A stretch of 64,000 bases of DNA, from NCBI RefSeq assembly GCF_900143005.1, contig NZ_FRCS01000001.1, positions 868,001 through 932,000 on the forward strand, in the 5' to 3' direction. The DNA comes from Cryptosporangium aurantiacum. Its GTDB lineage: Bacteria; Actinomycetota; Actinomycetes; Mycobacteriales; Cryptosporangiaceae. Positions 8,040-16,612 of the stretch are shown piece by piece. The notes beneath the pieces were generated by a model. That model was not told the origin of the DNA, did no database searches, and worked only from the letters and a program-made list of their open reading frames with translations. Position 1 is the first letter of the stretch. Each line of letters starts with the position of its first letter. The translations under genes were made by a program, and so were the position numbers.

Positions 8040-8081
8040 ATGACCGTTGGCGAGTTGAGCGTGCGCGGAGTGCGATCGTGA
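8040..8081 (+). CDS. Possible 13-residue leader peptide before the SpoIIE-like gene
   Basis: ATG at 8040 opens a short frame, MTVGELSVRGVRS, preceded by a strong AGGAGGAG at 8022-8029. Its TGA (8079-8081) overlaps the GTG start (8078) of the next gene as GTGA. The main gene has only GGAG as its own site, so its translation may depend on this leader. No amino-acid run suggests classic attenuation. It could instead be a chance frame or mark a true N-terminus joined by frameshift. Confidence 0.4.
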   Translation: MTVGELSVRGVRS

Positions 8082-9250
8082 CGTCGATCGAAACGGCGGC
8101 CGCGCTTGACCAGCCCGCACCGTCCGACGGCGATCTCGTGATCGAGCGGAGGGCCCCGGACCCGCGTGCCTGGTGCGAGGCGCTGCCCGCGGCAGCCGGC
8201 CGCACGATCCTGATCTCGGGACGCGTGCTGTCGGACGGTTCGCCGGAGGGCGCCGCCGTCGCGGAGCGCCTCGCCGGGCCGCTGCGAATGGCTGCCCGCG
8301 CGATGGCCCGCGTCGACCTCGCGCCTGCCGAGGCGCTCGGATACCTCGACAGCCTGGTGGCCGAGTGGGAGGAACCGTTCCGCGCACGCCTGCTGTACGG
8401 CGTCTTCGACCCGGTCGACGGCGCGTTCTGCTTCGCCCAGGCCGGGCACCCGGCGCCGGTGATCTGCCCGGTCAAGGGCGCGACGGTGGCTCCGCCCGCC
8501 CCCGACGGTGGCCCGCTCGGCGGCTTCGTGAGCGTCAGCGCGTCCTACGGCGAGCAGACCGTGGCGATCCCGCCGGGCGGCAGCGTGGTGCTCGCGCTCC
8601 CGGCCGAACTCGCGGACGACGTGGCGTTCGCCACCGGAGGCTTCGCGATCGACGCTGACGTGGTGTCTACGGCGCCGTCCGTCGATGGTGTGGCGCCCGC
8701 GCTGGCCGTGGCGCTGGACGGCGTCAGCGACCCGGTGGCGGCCGCGGAGGCGGCACTGGAGAGCGGGCCGGGCGGTACCGTCCTGGCCGCCGGGTGGCCG
8801 ACCGGCCTGACGGTCGGGCCGGTCCGGGTGATCGAGCTGGAGCTCGGCGAGGGGGAGGACCCGACCCGCCGGGCGCGGGCCTTCTGCTACGGCGTGCTGA
8901 GCACGTGGCAGCTGACGCCGCTGGTGCGGGACGACATCGTGCTGGCGGTGTCCGAGCTGGTCGCGAACGCGCTGCTGTATGGCGGTGCGGCGGAGCAGCT
9001 GCGGCTACGTCGCTCGGCGAACCGGATCGTCATCGAGGTGTTCGACCGGGAACCGGCGATGCCCCGGCCGCGGATCGCGGACGCGGATGCCGAGAGCGGC
9101 CGCGGGCTGTTCCTGGTGCGCCGGGTGGCGGCGCGGTGGGGAGCGCGTGCGGTGCCGGGTGGCAAGGCGGTGTGGGCGGAGTTCGACCTCACGGCACCCC
9201 GCTCCGAAGACGAGGAAACCCCCGACCCGGTCGAAGCCGCCGCAGGCTGA
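8078..9250 (+). CDS. Degenerate SpoIIE/PP2C phosphatase fused to RsbW-type ATPase
   Basis: A 390-residue two-domain protein. Residues 20-240 resemble a SpoIIE-type PP2C phosphatase: FCFAQAGHPAPVI and GGPLGGF match the late core. However, the metal-binding motifs (GGDFYD, GDVxGHG, DGxxE) are absent; the GDVxGHG position reads ILISGRVLSDG. Residues 245-372 are a GHKL kinase domain with an intact N-box (SELVANAL) and G2 region (GRGLFLVRRVA). Normally a phosphatase activates the STAS antagonist and an RsbW domain opposes it. Here the phosphatase half looks inactive, perhaps a sensor or scaffold. GTG 8078 is chosen because the fold begins soon after it and because of overlap with the 8040 leader. 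Confidence 0.78.
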   Translation: MTSIETAAALDQPAPSDGDLVIERRAPDPRAWCEALPAAAGRTILISGRVLSDGSPEGAAVAERLAGPLRMAARAMARVDLAPAEALGYLDSLVAEWEEPFRARLLYGVFDPVDGAFCFAQAGHPAPVICPVKGATVAPPAPDGGPLGGFVSVSASYGEQTVAIPPGGSVVLALPAELADDVAFATGGFAIDADVVSTAPSVDGVAPALAVALDGVSDPVAAAEAALESGPGGTVLAAGWPTGLTVGPVRVIELELGEGEDPTRRARAFCYGVLSTWQLTPLVRDDIVLAVSELVANALLYGGAAEQLRLRRSANRIVIEVFDREPAMPRPRIADADAESGRGLFLVRRVAARWGARAVPGGKAVWAEFDLTAPRSEDEETPDPVEAAAG

Positions 9251-9256
9251 GTGCAC

Positions 9257-9358
9257 GGCCCGCCGAGGACGAGGCTGACGGCCGCGCGCAAGGCCTTGAG
9301 ACCACAGCAAGGTCCAGGCGGCCTTGCGCGCGGACGCCAGCCTCGCCCTCGGCGGGCT
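9257..9358. terminator. Long bidirectional hairpin between convergent genes
   Basis: Two 39-base arms (9257-9295 and 9320-9358) are inverted repeats with only four mismatches, around a 24-base loop. It begins six bases after the stop of the SpoIIE-like gene and ends 20 bases before the stop of the convergent STAS gene. No T-run follows on either side. The stem is far longer than a normal terminator. Confidence 0.7.
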
Positions 9359-9378
9359 CCAGGTCCGTAGAAGCAGAC

Positions 9379-9804
9379 CTAAGGGCGGTTGGGGCTCAGA
9401 CCAAGGGCTTCTTCGGCCTGCTCGATGGTGTCGACCAGAGGGACGACGCGGTCGACGCCGGTGAGGCGGAACACCCGGGAGACGATTCCGGGCACGGTCA
9501 CGACGTGCAGCGACCCGTCGCGGTCGCGGAGTCGCTTGTGGTCGCTCACCAGGATGCCCAGTCCGGTGGAGTCGAGAAAGGTGACTTCGCGCAGATCGAC
9601 GACGTGCCGGTGCTTGCGCTGTTCGACCAGTTCGTGGAGCGGCTCGCGCAGTTGCGAGCCGGTGGTGACGTCGACCTCTCCGGCGACGGTGACCAGTGCG
9701 TAGTGCTCGCGGTCGTCGACGGTGACCCGCAGCCGGCCGAAGCTCTCCGGCTTGGACCGAGTGGCGCTACGCGCCCCGACGGCCCGACCCTGACGCTCAC
9801 GCAT
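9379..9804 (-). CDS. STAS-domain anti-anti-sigma factor
   Basis: About 141 residues with a STAS domain over residues 30-130. The phosphoacceptor serine is in VTFLDSTGLGILVSD, the canonical DSxGLG motif of SpoIIAA/RsbV. The protein should be phosphorylated by an RsbW-type kinase and free the sigma factor when dephosphorylated. The first 30 residues are basic. ATG 9804 has AGGAAGG nine bases upstream; an upstream GTG at 9837 is possible but lacks a site. It converges on the SpoIIE/RsbW fusion, which is the most likely partner by position. Confidence 0.88.
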   Translation of the reverse strand: MRERQGRAVGARSATRSKPESFGRLRVTVDDREHYALVTVAGEVDVTTGSQLREPLHELVEQRKHRHVVDLREVTFLDSTGLGILVSDHKRLRDRDGSLHVVTVPGIVSRVFRLTGVDRVVPLVDTIEQAEEALGLSPNRP

Positions 9805-9954
9805 GGAACCCGACCTTCCTCGTACGGCTCGGTGCATCTGTGCTGTCGCACTTCCGGTCGGTCACGCGGGCAGTCTAGTCGCGTAACGGACGGTCATCAC
9901 GCCTCCCTTATCTTTCTCTCAGTACACTCAGATTTCGATCCCAGGTTGGAGGCT

Positions 9955-10752
9955 TTACCCCAACCAGAACCGGAACAGGCTCTGGCCGTAGTCGGCGAGC
10001 CAGCCCGGTACCCCGAGCAGTTCCAAGAACCACAGCACGATCGTGAAGAACGCCCGGTTCACCGGCGGAATGAACAGCAGAACGAACAACAGCAGCACCG
10101 CGTACGGCGCGATCGGCGCGACCTTCCGCAGGATCTTGTTCGACAGGTACGGCTCGATCACCCCGAATCCGTCCAGCCCCGGGACCGGCAGCGAGTTCAG
10201 CACTGCGGCGGTGACCTGCAGGAACGTCAGGAACGCCACCGCGGCCCAGAACTCGACGTGGACGGCGTCGGAAGAGCCCCACCCGGCGAGCGCGATCGCG
10301 AGCACGGCCGCGAACACCACGTTGGTCAGCGGACCGGCCAGCGAGACCAGGCTGTTGGCCAGCCGGCTGCGCAGGTACCGGCGGTCGACGAACACCGCGC
10401 CTCCGGGCAGGCCGATGCCGCCCAGCAGGACGAAGAGCAGCGGCAGCAGGATGCTGTACACGAAGTGCGTGTACTTGAGCGGGTCCAGCGTCAGGTAGCC
10501 GCGTTCGGCCACCGACCGGTCACCGCCCTGGTAGGCGACCACCGCGTGCGCGAACTCGTGCAGGCAGAGCGAGACCACCCAGCCGGCCGCGACGAACAGG
10601 AACGCGAACAAGCCGGCCGAGCCGTAGCCGGTCCAGAGCGCCCACCCGGACACCACGGTGGTCAGCACCAGCCCGACGAAGAGCGGACTCGGCCACCGGC
10701 TCGCCGTGGACTCCCGGCGCTGGCGTACCGGTTCTCCGGTCGCTTCCGTCAC
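9955..10752 (-). CDS. Site-2-protease-type M50 membrane metalloprotease
   Basis: A 265-residue membrane protein with about six hydrophobic segments. The zinc motif HEFAH sits in CLHEFAHAVVAYQGG at the end of an early membrane helix, and the third ligand lies in NSLPVPGLDGFGVI, the NxxPxPxLDG motif of the family. This compact group (SpoIVFB/YwhC-like without PDZ domain) cleaves substrates within the membrane, often releasing a sigma or transcription factor. The substrate is unknown; the neighbouring stress-regulator region makes a signalling role plausible but unproven. The ATG at 10752 has GGAGGAT upstream. Confidence 0.9.
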   Translation of the reverse strand: MTEATGEPVRQRRESTASRWPSPLFVGLVLTTVVSGWALWTGYGSAGLFAFLFVAAGWVVSLCLHEFAHAVVAYQGGDRSVAERGYLTLDPLKYTHFVYSILLPLLFVLLGGIGLPGGAVFVDRRYLRSRLANSLVSLAGPLTNVVFAAVLAIALAGWGSSDAVHVEFWAAVAFLTFLQVTAAVLNSLPVPGLDGFGVIEPYLSNKILRKVAPIAPYAVLLLFVLLFIPPVNRAFFTIVLWFLELLGVPGWLADYGQSLFRFWLG

Positions 10753-10868
10753 AGTTCTCCGATCCTCCTACCGATCCGTCCATCCTGCCTCGCGCGCGCA
10801 GGTTCTGCCGGGCGGCTGACGCGGTGGCCCCCGGACCGGGGTCTTGACGGGCCCTTCGGACAACGAAC

Positions 10869-10902
10869 GGGGGCGGCCACCGGGTGCCCGGTGGCCGCCC
10901 CC
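10869..10902 (-). terminator. Terminator after the MFS transporter
   Basis: GGGGGCGGCCACCGGG and its exact complement CCCGGTGGCCGCCCCC are separated by two bases; in practice the loop is about six bases. It is 35 bp past the stop of the minus-strand MFS gene at 10937. Confidence 0.7.
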
Positions 10903-10936
10903 GAAACCGTTCTGGACGCTGATTTACCTTGTCTTT

Positions 10937-12460
10937 TTACGTGCCGTCCGTGGGTCGGGTGGCGGGGGTGCCGGCGGCCGCGTCGGCCACCCGCGTCTTC
11001 ACGATGCCCAGCGGCTTCGCGATCGATTCCAGCGACTTCCGTTCGGCGTCCACACCGAGGTAGAACGCGACCAGACCGCCGACGATCATCAGGCAGGCAC
11101 CCAGCAGGTAACCGCCGAACAGCGGTCCGCGGCTCTCGCCGTCGCCGATCAGCGCACCGAACAGCGCCGGCGCGATGACACCACCGCAGAACTGGGAGAT
11201 CGCGAAGAAGAACGCGATCGCCTGGCTCCGCAGCTCCAGCGGGAAGATCTCGCTGACCGTGAGGTAGCCGGAAGAGGCCGCCGCCGACGCGATGAAGAAG
11301 ATCACGCACCAGAGGATCGTCTGGGTCACCGCGGTCAGGACGTCGGCGTAGAACAGGTAACCGGTGATCGCCAGCAGGATGCCGGAGCTCACGTAGGTAC
11401 CGCCGATCATCTTCCGCCGTCCGACCGTGTCGAAGAACGGGCCGAGCACCAGCGGACCGATCAGGTTGCCGATCGCGAACGGGAAGAAGAAGTACGGGAT
11501 CGTCCCGCTGTCCACGTCGTAGAACGTCCCCAGCACCAGCGCGTAGGTGAAGAAGATCGCGTTGTAGAGGAACGACTGCGTGGTCATCAGCGCGAACCCG
11601 AGGATCGACCGGCTCCGGTACTGCTTGAACATGATCCGGGCGATCTGCCGGTAGGTGACCGGGGGATGCGGTTTGACTTCGCTGGCCTCGGACTCCGGGA
11701 CCGGCGTGACCTCCTTGCCGCTCGCCCGGACACGCGCCTCGATCTCATCGACCGTGCGTTCGGCCTCCTCGGCCTTGCCATGGGTCATCATCCAGCGAGG
11801 GCTCTCCGGGATGTGGCGCCGGAGCGGCCAGATCGCCAGACCGATCAGCGGGCCGAGGAAGAACCCGAGCCGCCATCCGATGTTGTCGGAGAAGATGTCC
11901 GGGTGGAGGAAGACGATCTGTGCGGCTGACGCCAGCGCGGCGCCGCCCCAGTACGTGCCGCTGATCGCCAGGTCGACGCGGCCGCGGTAATGCGAAGGGA
12001 TCAACTCGTCGATCGCTGAGTGGATCGCCGCGTACTCACCGCCGATGCCCATACCGGCAAGGAATCGGAACAGCAGGAACTCGTAGAACGTGAACGAGAA
12101 ACCGGTCAGGCCGCTGGCGACGAGATAGAGCGTCAGCGTGATCAGGAACAGTTTCCGACGCCCGAGCCGGTCGGCTAACCGGCCGAACCAGAGCGCGCCG
12201 ACGACCTCGCCGAACAGGTAGACCGATGCGGAGATCGTCACCTGCTGGGCACTCAGGCCGAGCGTGCCGTCCTCGGTGAGCTTGTCGGCGACCGTGGACG
12301 CGATCTGGATCTCGAGCCCGTCGAGGATCCAGGTGACGCCGAGCGAAATGACGACCAGCCAATGGAAACGGGACCATGGCAAGCGGTCCATCCGGGCTGG
12401 TACCAAACTCCGGAATGTTCTTTCGGATTGCGGTGCGCTGGCCGCTTCAGTTGACGTCAT
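10937..12460 (-). CDS. MFS transporter, sugar/metabolite:proton symporter type
   Basis: A 507-residue major-facilitator permease with about 12 membrane helices. The loop 2-3 signature appears as GRLADRLGRRKLFL, and GMGIGGEYAAIHSAIDELIPSHYRGR matches the helix 4-5 region of the sugar/aromatic-acid symporter group. A cytoplasmic loop of about 70 residues divides the halves. FFDTVGRRKMIGG repeats the signature in the second half. ATG 12460 has GGAGG six bases upstream, so the in-frame methionines 5' of it are not used. It is divergent from the DNA ligase. Substrate cannot be named; no catabolic genes are adjacent. Confidence 0.88.
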   Translation of the reverse strand: MTSTEAASAPQSERTFRSLVPARMDRLPWSRFHWLVVISLGVTWILDGLEIQIASTVADKLTEDGTLGLSAQQVTISASVYLFGEVVGALWFGRLADRLGRRKLFLITLTLYLVASGLTGFSFTFYEFLLFRFLAGMGIGGEYAAIHSAIDELIPSHYRGRVDLAISGTYWGGAALASAAQIVFLHPDIFSDNIGWRLGFFLGPLIGLAIWPLRRHIPESPRWMMTHGKAEEAERTVDEIEARVRASGKEVTPVPESEASEVKPHPPVTYRQIARIMFKQYRSRSILGFALMTTQSFLYNAIFFTYALVLGTFYDVDSGTIPYFFFPFAIGNLIGPLVLGPFFDTVGRRKMIGGTYVSSGILLAITGYLFYADVLTAVTQTILWCVIFFIASAAASSGYLTVSEIFPLELRSQAIAFFFAISQFCGGVIAPALFGALIGDGESRGPLFGGYLLGACLMIVGGLVAFYLGVDAERKSLESIAKPLGIVKTRVADAAAGTPATRPTDGT

Positions 12461-12621
12461 TGTCCACCTCCCCATGGAACTGGGAGTTGGCCTACCCAAC
12501 TGAACTTCTCGTGAATCCTGGGGTGCCGGGAGGCGCCACCCGCCGTATGCGGGTCACCGAAGCGAAGTCGCGCGAGCGCGTGGGCGGGCCGAACTGTCGG
12601 TGTGGGGAGTGACAATGGGCC

Positions 12622-14160
12622 ATGCTTCTCGCCGACATCGCCGCGACCGGGCGTGACGTCGCCGCGGTCAGCTCACGCAAGGCCAAGGTCGAGCGGCTGG
12701 CCGCGTGCCTCAAGCAGCTCTCCGACGACGAGGTGGTGCCCGGCGTCGCCTGGCTCTGCGGTGAGCTGCGGCAGCGGCAGATCGGTGTCGGCTGGGCCGC
12801 GCTCCGCGACTTGCCCGACGTCGCCGCCGAGGACCCGACGCTCACGGTGACGGCCGTGGACGCCACGTTCGCGGAGATCGGCGCGCTCGCGGGGCCCGGC
12901 TCGCAGGCCGCCCGCCGGGCGGCGCTCGCGGCACTGTTCGCCCGTGCCACCGGGCCCGAGCAGGCGTTCCTCCGCGCGCTCCTGGTCGGCGAGGTCCGTC
13001 AGGGCGCGCTGGCCGGCGTCATGGCGGACGCCGTCGCGGCCGCCACCGGCCTGCCGCTCACCGCGCTGCGCAGAGCCGTGCTGCTCCGTGGCGACCTGCG
13101 GGTAGTGGCCGAGACCGCGCTCCGCGACGGTGCCGAGGGGCTGGCGGCGTTCCGATTGCAGGTCGGGCGTCCACTGGCGCCGATGCTCGCCCAGCCCGCC
13201 GAAGATCTGGCCGACGCGCTGACCCGATCCGGCCCGGCCGCGGTCGAGGAGAAGCTGGACGGCGCCAGGGTTCAGGTCCACCGCGACGGCTCCGACGTCC
13301 TTGTCGTCACCCGGAGCCTGGACGACATCACGGCCCGGGTGCCCGAGGTCGTGGAGGCCGCGCTCGCGCTCCCCGTGCGCACGGCGGTGCTCGACGGGGA
13401 GGCGATCGCGCTCCGGCCGGACGGGCGCCCGCAGCCGTTCCAAGTCACCGCGTCCCGAGTGGGCAGCCGGGCGGACGTAGCGAAGGCGAGGGCCGCCACG
13501 CCGCTCTCCGCGGTGCTCTTCGACGCGCTGCACCTCGACGGCCAGGACCTCCTCGACGGACCGGCCGCCGATCGGTTCGCCGCACTGAGCGCGGTGGCTC
13601 CCGCCGAGAGCATCGTGCGCAGGGTCGCGGTGCCCGAGGAGGACGCTGCGGAGTTCCTGGCCGCGACCCTGCGCCGGGGGCACGAAGGCGTCGTCGTGAA
13701 GTCGCTGGCCAGCCCTTATGCGGCGGGAAGGCGCGGCGGCGGCTGGTGGAAGGTCAAGCCGCGGCACACGCTCGACCTGGTCGTGCTGGCGGCGGAGTGG
13801 GGCCACGGGCGGCGTCGCGGATGGCTCTCCAATCTGCACCTGGGTGCCCGCGATCCGTCCGGCCTGGTGGGTGACGCGGGTGGCTTCGTCATGCTCGGCA
13901 AAACGTTCAAGGGCATGACCGACGCGATGCTGAAGTGGCAGACCGAGTTTCTGCTCGAACGCGCGGTGAGCCGCGACGCGTACACCGTCTACGTGCGACC
14001 GGAACTGGTGGTCGAGATCGCGTTCGACGGGGTGCAGACCAGCCCGCGCTATCCGGGCGGTGTGACGCTGCGGTTCGCCCGGGTGAAGGGCTACCGCACC
14101 GACAAACGGGTCGACGAGACCGACACGCTCGAGGCCGTGCGAGCGCTGCACGTCTCGTAG
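12622..14160 (+). CDS. lig: ATP-dependent DNA ligase
   Basis: A 512-residue ligase of the type known as LigB in mycobacteria. An N-terminal alpha-helical DNA-binding domain (about 1-190) precedes the nucleotidyltransferase domain. Motif I is [14 protein letters not shown] with the AMP-accepting lysine at residue 211. Motif III is near [11 protein letters not shown], motif IV at [13 protein letters not shown] and motif V at [10 protein letters not shown]. An OB-fold follows to the C-terminus. It seals nicks using ATP; the main replicative ligase of actinobacteria is NAD-dependent, so this is probably for repair, perhaps with the stand-alone LigD polymerase at 6.9 kb. Length matches the family. 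Confidence 0.94.
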   Translation: MLLADIAATGRDVAAVSSRKAKVERLAACLKQLSDDEVVPGVAWLCGELRQRQIGVGWAALRDLPDVAAEDPTLTVTAVDATFAEIGALAGPGSQAARRAALAALFARATGPEQAFLRALLVGEVRQGALAGVMADAVAAATGLPLTALRRAVLLRGDLRVVAETALRDGAEGLAAFRLQVGRPLAPMLAQPAEDLADALTRSGPAAVEEKLDGARVQVHRDGSDVLVVTRSLDDITARVPEVVEAALALPVRTAVLDGEAIALRPDGRPQPFQVTASRVGSRADVAKARAATPLSAVLFDALHLDGQDLLDGPAADRFAALSAVAPAESIVRRVAVPEEDAAEFLAATLRRGHEGVVVKSLASPYAAGRRGGGWWKVKPRHTLDLVVLAAEWGHGRRRGWLSNLHLGARDPSGLVGDAGGFVMLGKTFKGMTDAMLKWQTEFLLERAVSRDAYTVYVRPELVVEIAFDGVQTSPRYPGGVTLRFARVKGYRTDKRVDETDTLEAVRALHVS

Positions 14161-14177
14161 GCGGCGATGACGCGGGG

Positions 14178-14229
14178 GAGAGTGGACCCGCTTGGGCGCG
14201 TTATAGCTGGCCCAAGCGGGTCCGCTCTC
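14178..14229 (+). terminator. Terminator after the DNA ligase
   Basis: Arms 14178-14197 and 14210-14229 (GAGAGTGGACCCGCTTGGGC and its near-perfect complement, one mismatch) enclose a 12-base loop, 18 bp after the ligase stop. Confidence 0.75.
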
Positions 14230-14540
14230 ACGGCAGCGGTGTTCCGCCCAGGATCTGGGCGTGCGGTCTCGAAATGCGGGCAGGTAGGTCCGAAACCCGC
14301 TGGACGCCGCCCGGTTCGTCGCCCGAGTCCCGTTTGCGAGTAGGCGCGCCGCGCATGGATGTCCCGCGGTGGGTGCGTACACCCCCATCCCGGGTCAACC
14401 ATTCACCGCCCACCCGCAGATCGCGTGATCGCCGGACACGCGGGCAGCGGTCAGTACGCGGGCTGCCGGGCCGGCGATCCGTGCGGACGATCGGCGCACG
14501 GGCGGTGTGGACACTGCACCCCGCTCCGCGCGTTCCCACA
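14230..14540. other. Gene-poor stretch
   Basis: About 310 bases between the ligase terminator and a tandem repeat. Frames exist on both strands because of high G+C, but none has a ribosome-binding site with a plausible protein. I see no promoter or RNA structure that I can defend. Confidence 0.5.
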
Positions 14541-14702
14541 GCGCGGCGCGGAGTGCGGCGTCACTGGGTGGTGCGGAGGGCGGCGTCGCGTTCGGCGCGG
14601 CGCGGAGTGCGGCGTCGCTGGGTGGTGCGGAGGGCGGCGTCGCGTTCGGCGCGGCGCGGAGTGCGGCGTCACTGGGTGGTGCGGAGGGCGGCGTCGCGTT
14701 CG
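14541..14702. repeat. Three tandem copies of a 54-bp unit at a gene's 3' end
   Basis: Units 14541-14594, 14595-14648 and 14649-14702 are nearly identical. In the frame of the coiled-coil gene on the minus strand each encodes an 18-residue unit around ERDAALRTTQ. Units 1 and 3 carry TCA (a TGA stop on the minus strand) where unit 2 has TCG (an arginine codon). The gene ends at the stop in unit 3; the other two units lie beyond it. Confidence 0.9.
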
Positions 14703-16282
14703 GCCCGGTATTCGGCTAGTCGCTCCGAGTAGGACGCGCGGAGGTCGGCGAGCCGCTGTTCGGCGTGTTCGGCCGCCGCGGCCAGCTGGGCACGGGCGGC
14801 GTCCCGCTCGGCGGCGGCCGTGGCCAGTTCGGTGCGGACCGCGGCCAACTCGGCCCTGGTCGACTCGACCGCGGCGTCCGCGACGTCGCGGCGGCGTTCC
14901 GCCTCGTCCCGGACCGCGGCGGCGCGGGCGTTCTCGGCGGTGACCCGGGCGACTTCGCGGTCGGCGTCGGCGCGGGCCTCGGAAGCGGCATCCCGCTCGG
15001 CGTCAGCGCGCGCAGCCCGACGTTCGGCGTCTGTAGCTCGGCGTTCGGCGTCGCTGGCTCGGCGGTCAGCGTCCGCGGCCTGGCGCTCCGCGTCTGCGGC
15101 GCGGCGGTCGGCCTCCTGGGCTCGGCGGTCGGCGTCGCGTTGGGCGGTGGTTGCTTCTTCGGCGCGGGTGACGGCGCCGTCGAGGTCGGCGCGGAGGCGG
15201 TCGAGCTGATCGCGCAGCAGGGCCAGCGCCTGCTCGGCGTGCCCAGTGCGTTCCTCGGCGAGCGCGCTGCGGCGCTCGGCGTCGGCGGCTGCGGCGCGCT
15301 GTGCGTCGGCGTCGCGCTCGGCGGCGTCGGTCTGGGCGCGGTGCCTGCTCTCGGCGGCCTGCGCGGCTGCGGCCCGCTCGTCGGCGTTGGCACGTTCGAT
15401 CTCGGCCTGCTCCAGCGCCAGCTGTACCGACGCGAGTTCACCGGTGAGTTCGTCGACCCGCGCCAGGGCGGCGTCGCGGGCCGTCTCGGCCTGCCTTCGG
15501 GCAGCGCGCACCTCGCTCGCGGCGTGTTCGATCTGCAGCGCCCGCGCCTCGGCGGCGGCCACCGCAGCGTCGGCGGCGGCGCGGACCGCGGTGACCTCGG
15601 TGGCCATCGCGGCCGGGTCGCGGCCGGTCGCCAGGTCGGACAGGACACGTTCGCCGAGGTCGCGGAGGTCGGTCGCGGCGGCGGCGAACCGCTCGATCGC
15701 GCGCTCCATCCGTGCGCCCGCGGCGGTGACCGGACGGTCGCCGGGAGTGGGGTGGGCGTGACCGCCGTCGGCGGGTTGCTCGGCCGCCTGGTCGAGCGCG
15801 CGCCGCCGTCGCTCCGCGAACGCGGCGGCCCGGTTGTGCCCCGGATCGGCGCAGTACTCGGGCGCGCGTCCCGGCCCGGAGGCGGGCGCCGCCGGCCGGT
15901 CGCACCCCGGATACCGGCACGGACGCGCCCCGGCCGCCCGGGACACCCCGGTCTCAGCGGAGGCCCCAGCCACAGGCACCCCGACCGAGGACGTTCCGGC
16001 CGCGGGTGTCCCGGTGGCGGGCGCGCCAGCGCCGGACGGTTGGGCCGCGGGCGTCCCGGCAGTGGACGCTTGGGTCGCGGGTGTCCGGGTGACGGGCGCG
16101 GCGCCGGACGCTCCGGTCGCGGATGTCCCAGCGGCGGTCAGGGGTGTCTTGGACGCAGCGGGTTGGGCCGCGCGGGCCGCGGGGACGGACGTGCGGCCGT
16201 CGGGAGTGTCCACGGGCTCAGGGCGCCCGGTGGCTGCCGCCGGCCCGATCGCGCAGCGTCCGCACGCGACCGGCGACTGCAC
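14669..16282 (-). CDS. Coiled-coil protein with N-terminal Cys/His motif
   Basis: A 537-residue protein I cannot name. Residues 20-115 are Ala/Pro/Thr-rich low-complexity sequence. Residues 119-150 hold a compact CRYPGC...YC..PGHN cluster that could bind zinc. From about residue 180 to the end it is a nearly unbroken coiled coil rich in Ala, Arg, Glu and Asp with 7-residue repeats such as ADAERRA. No membrane segment is visible. Zinc-finger-plus-coiled-coil layouts like this occur in actinobacterial proteins of unknown role; KfrA-like DNA binding is one possibility. The GTG at 16282 overlaps the upstream gene by 65 bp; an alternative GTG at 16213 would remove the overlap but lacks a ribosome site. 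The last residues lie in a tandem repeat. Confidence 0.72.
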   Translation of the reverse strand: MQSPVACGRCAIGPAAATGRPEPVDTPDGRTSVPAARAAQPAASKTPLTAAGTSATGASGAAPVTRTPATQASTAGTPAAQPSGAGAPATGTPAAGTSSVGVPVAGASAETGVSRAAGARPCRYPGCDRPAAPASGPGRAPEYCADPGHNRAAAFAERRRRALDQAAEQPADGGHAHPTPGDRPVTAAGARMERAIERFAAAATDLRDLGERVLSDLATGRDPAAMATEVTAVRAAADAAVAAAEARALQIEHAASEVRAARRQAETARDAALARVDELTGELASVQLALEQAEIERANADERAAAAQAAESRHRAQTDAAERDADAQRAAAADAERRSALAEERTGHAEQALALLRDQLDRLRADLDGAVTRAEEATTAQRDADRRAQEADRRAADAERQAADADRRASDAERRATDAERRAARADAERDAASEARADADREVARVTAENARAAAVRDEAERRRDVADAAVESTRAELAAVRTELATAAAERDAARAQLAAAAEHAEQRLADLRASYSERLAEYRAERDAALRTTQ

Positions 16283-16568
16283 GGAATGCGGTGCGTCCGC
16301 GTTCCACGGCCGCGGTGCGCACCGCGGCCACGCGGCCTGTCTCGGCGTGCGGTGACGGGGCCACTACGTTGCGGCTCAGTCCGAGGCCCGGGGTGGCGTC
16401 GTCGGCCGTCGATTCGCGGGACGCCGCGTCGTCGATCCGGCTATGCAGGCGCGCGCGGATCTCGTCCGGCGTGTACGCGCGCCGTCGACGCTCTGACCGC
16501 GCAACCGCGACCCCGGTCGCCGCGACGCCGGCCAGGCCGGCGAGACCCACCACTTTCCACCAACGCAT
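16218..16568 (-). CDS. Small single-pass membrane protein, unknown function
   Basis: A 116-residue protein. Residues 4-23 (WKVVGLAGLAGVAATGVAVA) form one N-terminal membrane helix, followed by a basic stop-transfer segment SERRRRAY and a polar, Arg/Ala-rich cytoplasmic tail. YTPDEIRARLHSRI recalls short conserved tails of actinobacterial membrane proteins, but I do not recognise the family. It is followed by, and overlaps, the coiled-coil gene, so the two may be co-translated. A FliA-like promoter (16611-16638) lies upstream. Confidence 0.65.
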   Translation of the reverse strand: MRWWKVVGLAGLAGVAATGVAVARSERRRRAYTPDEIRARLHSRIDDAASRESTADDATPGLGLSRNVVAPSPHAETGRVAAVRTAAVERGRTAFRAVAGRVRTLRDRAGGSHRAP

Positions 16569-16606
16569 CTTAAATGTCCCCGTCCTGCACGTGGTCGCCG
16601 CGTGAC

Positions 16607-16612
16607 TAGGCT
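16607..16612 (+). promoter_or_regulatory. -10 element of a probably leaderless transcript
   Basis: TAGGCT lies six bases before the ATG at 16619, the spacing expected when transcription starts at the start codon. No Shine-Dalgarno sequence precedes that ATG, which supports leaderless translation. Confidence 0.5.

Noticed and set aside
14228-14539. Minus-strand frame of 103 codons after the DNA ligase
   Set aside because: No ribosome-binding site, composition dominated by Arg, Gly and Thr, and it begins inside the tandem-repeat flank. No recognisable motif.
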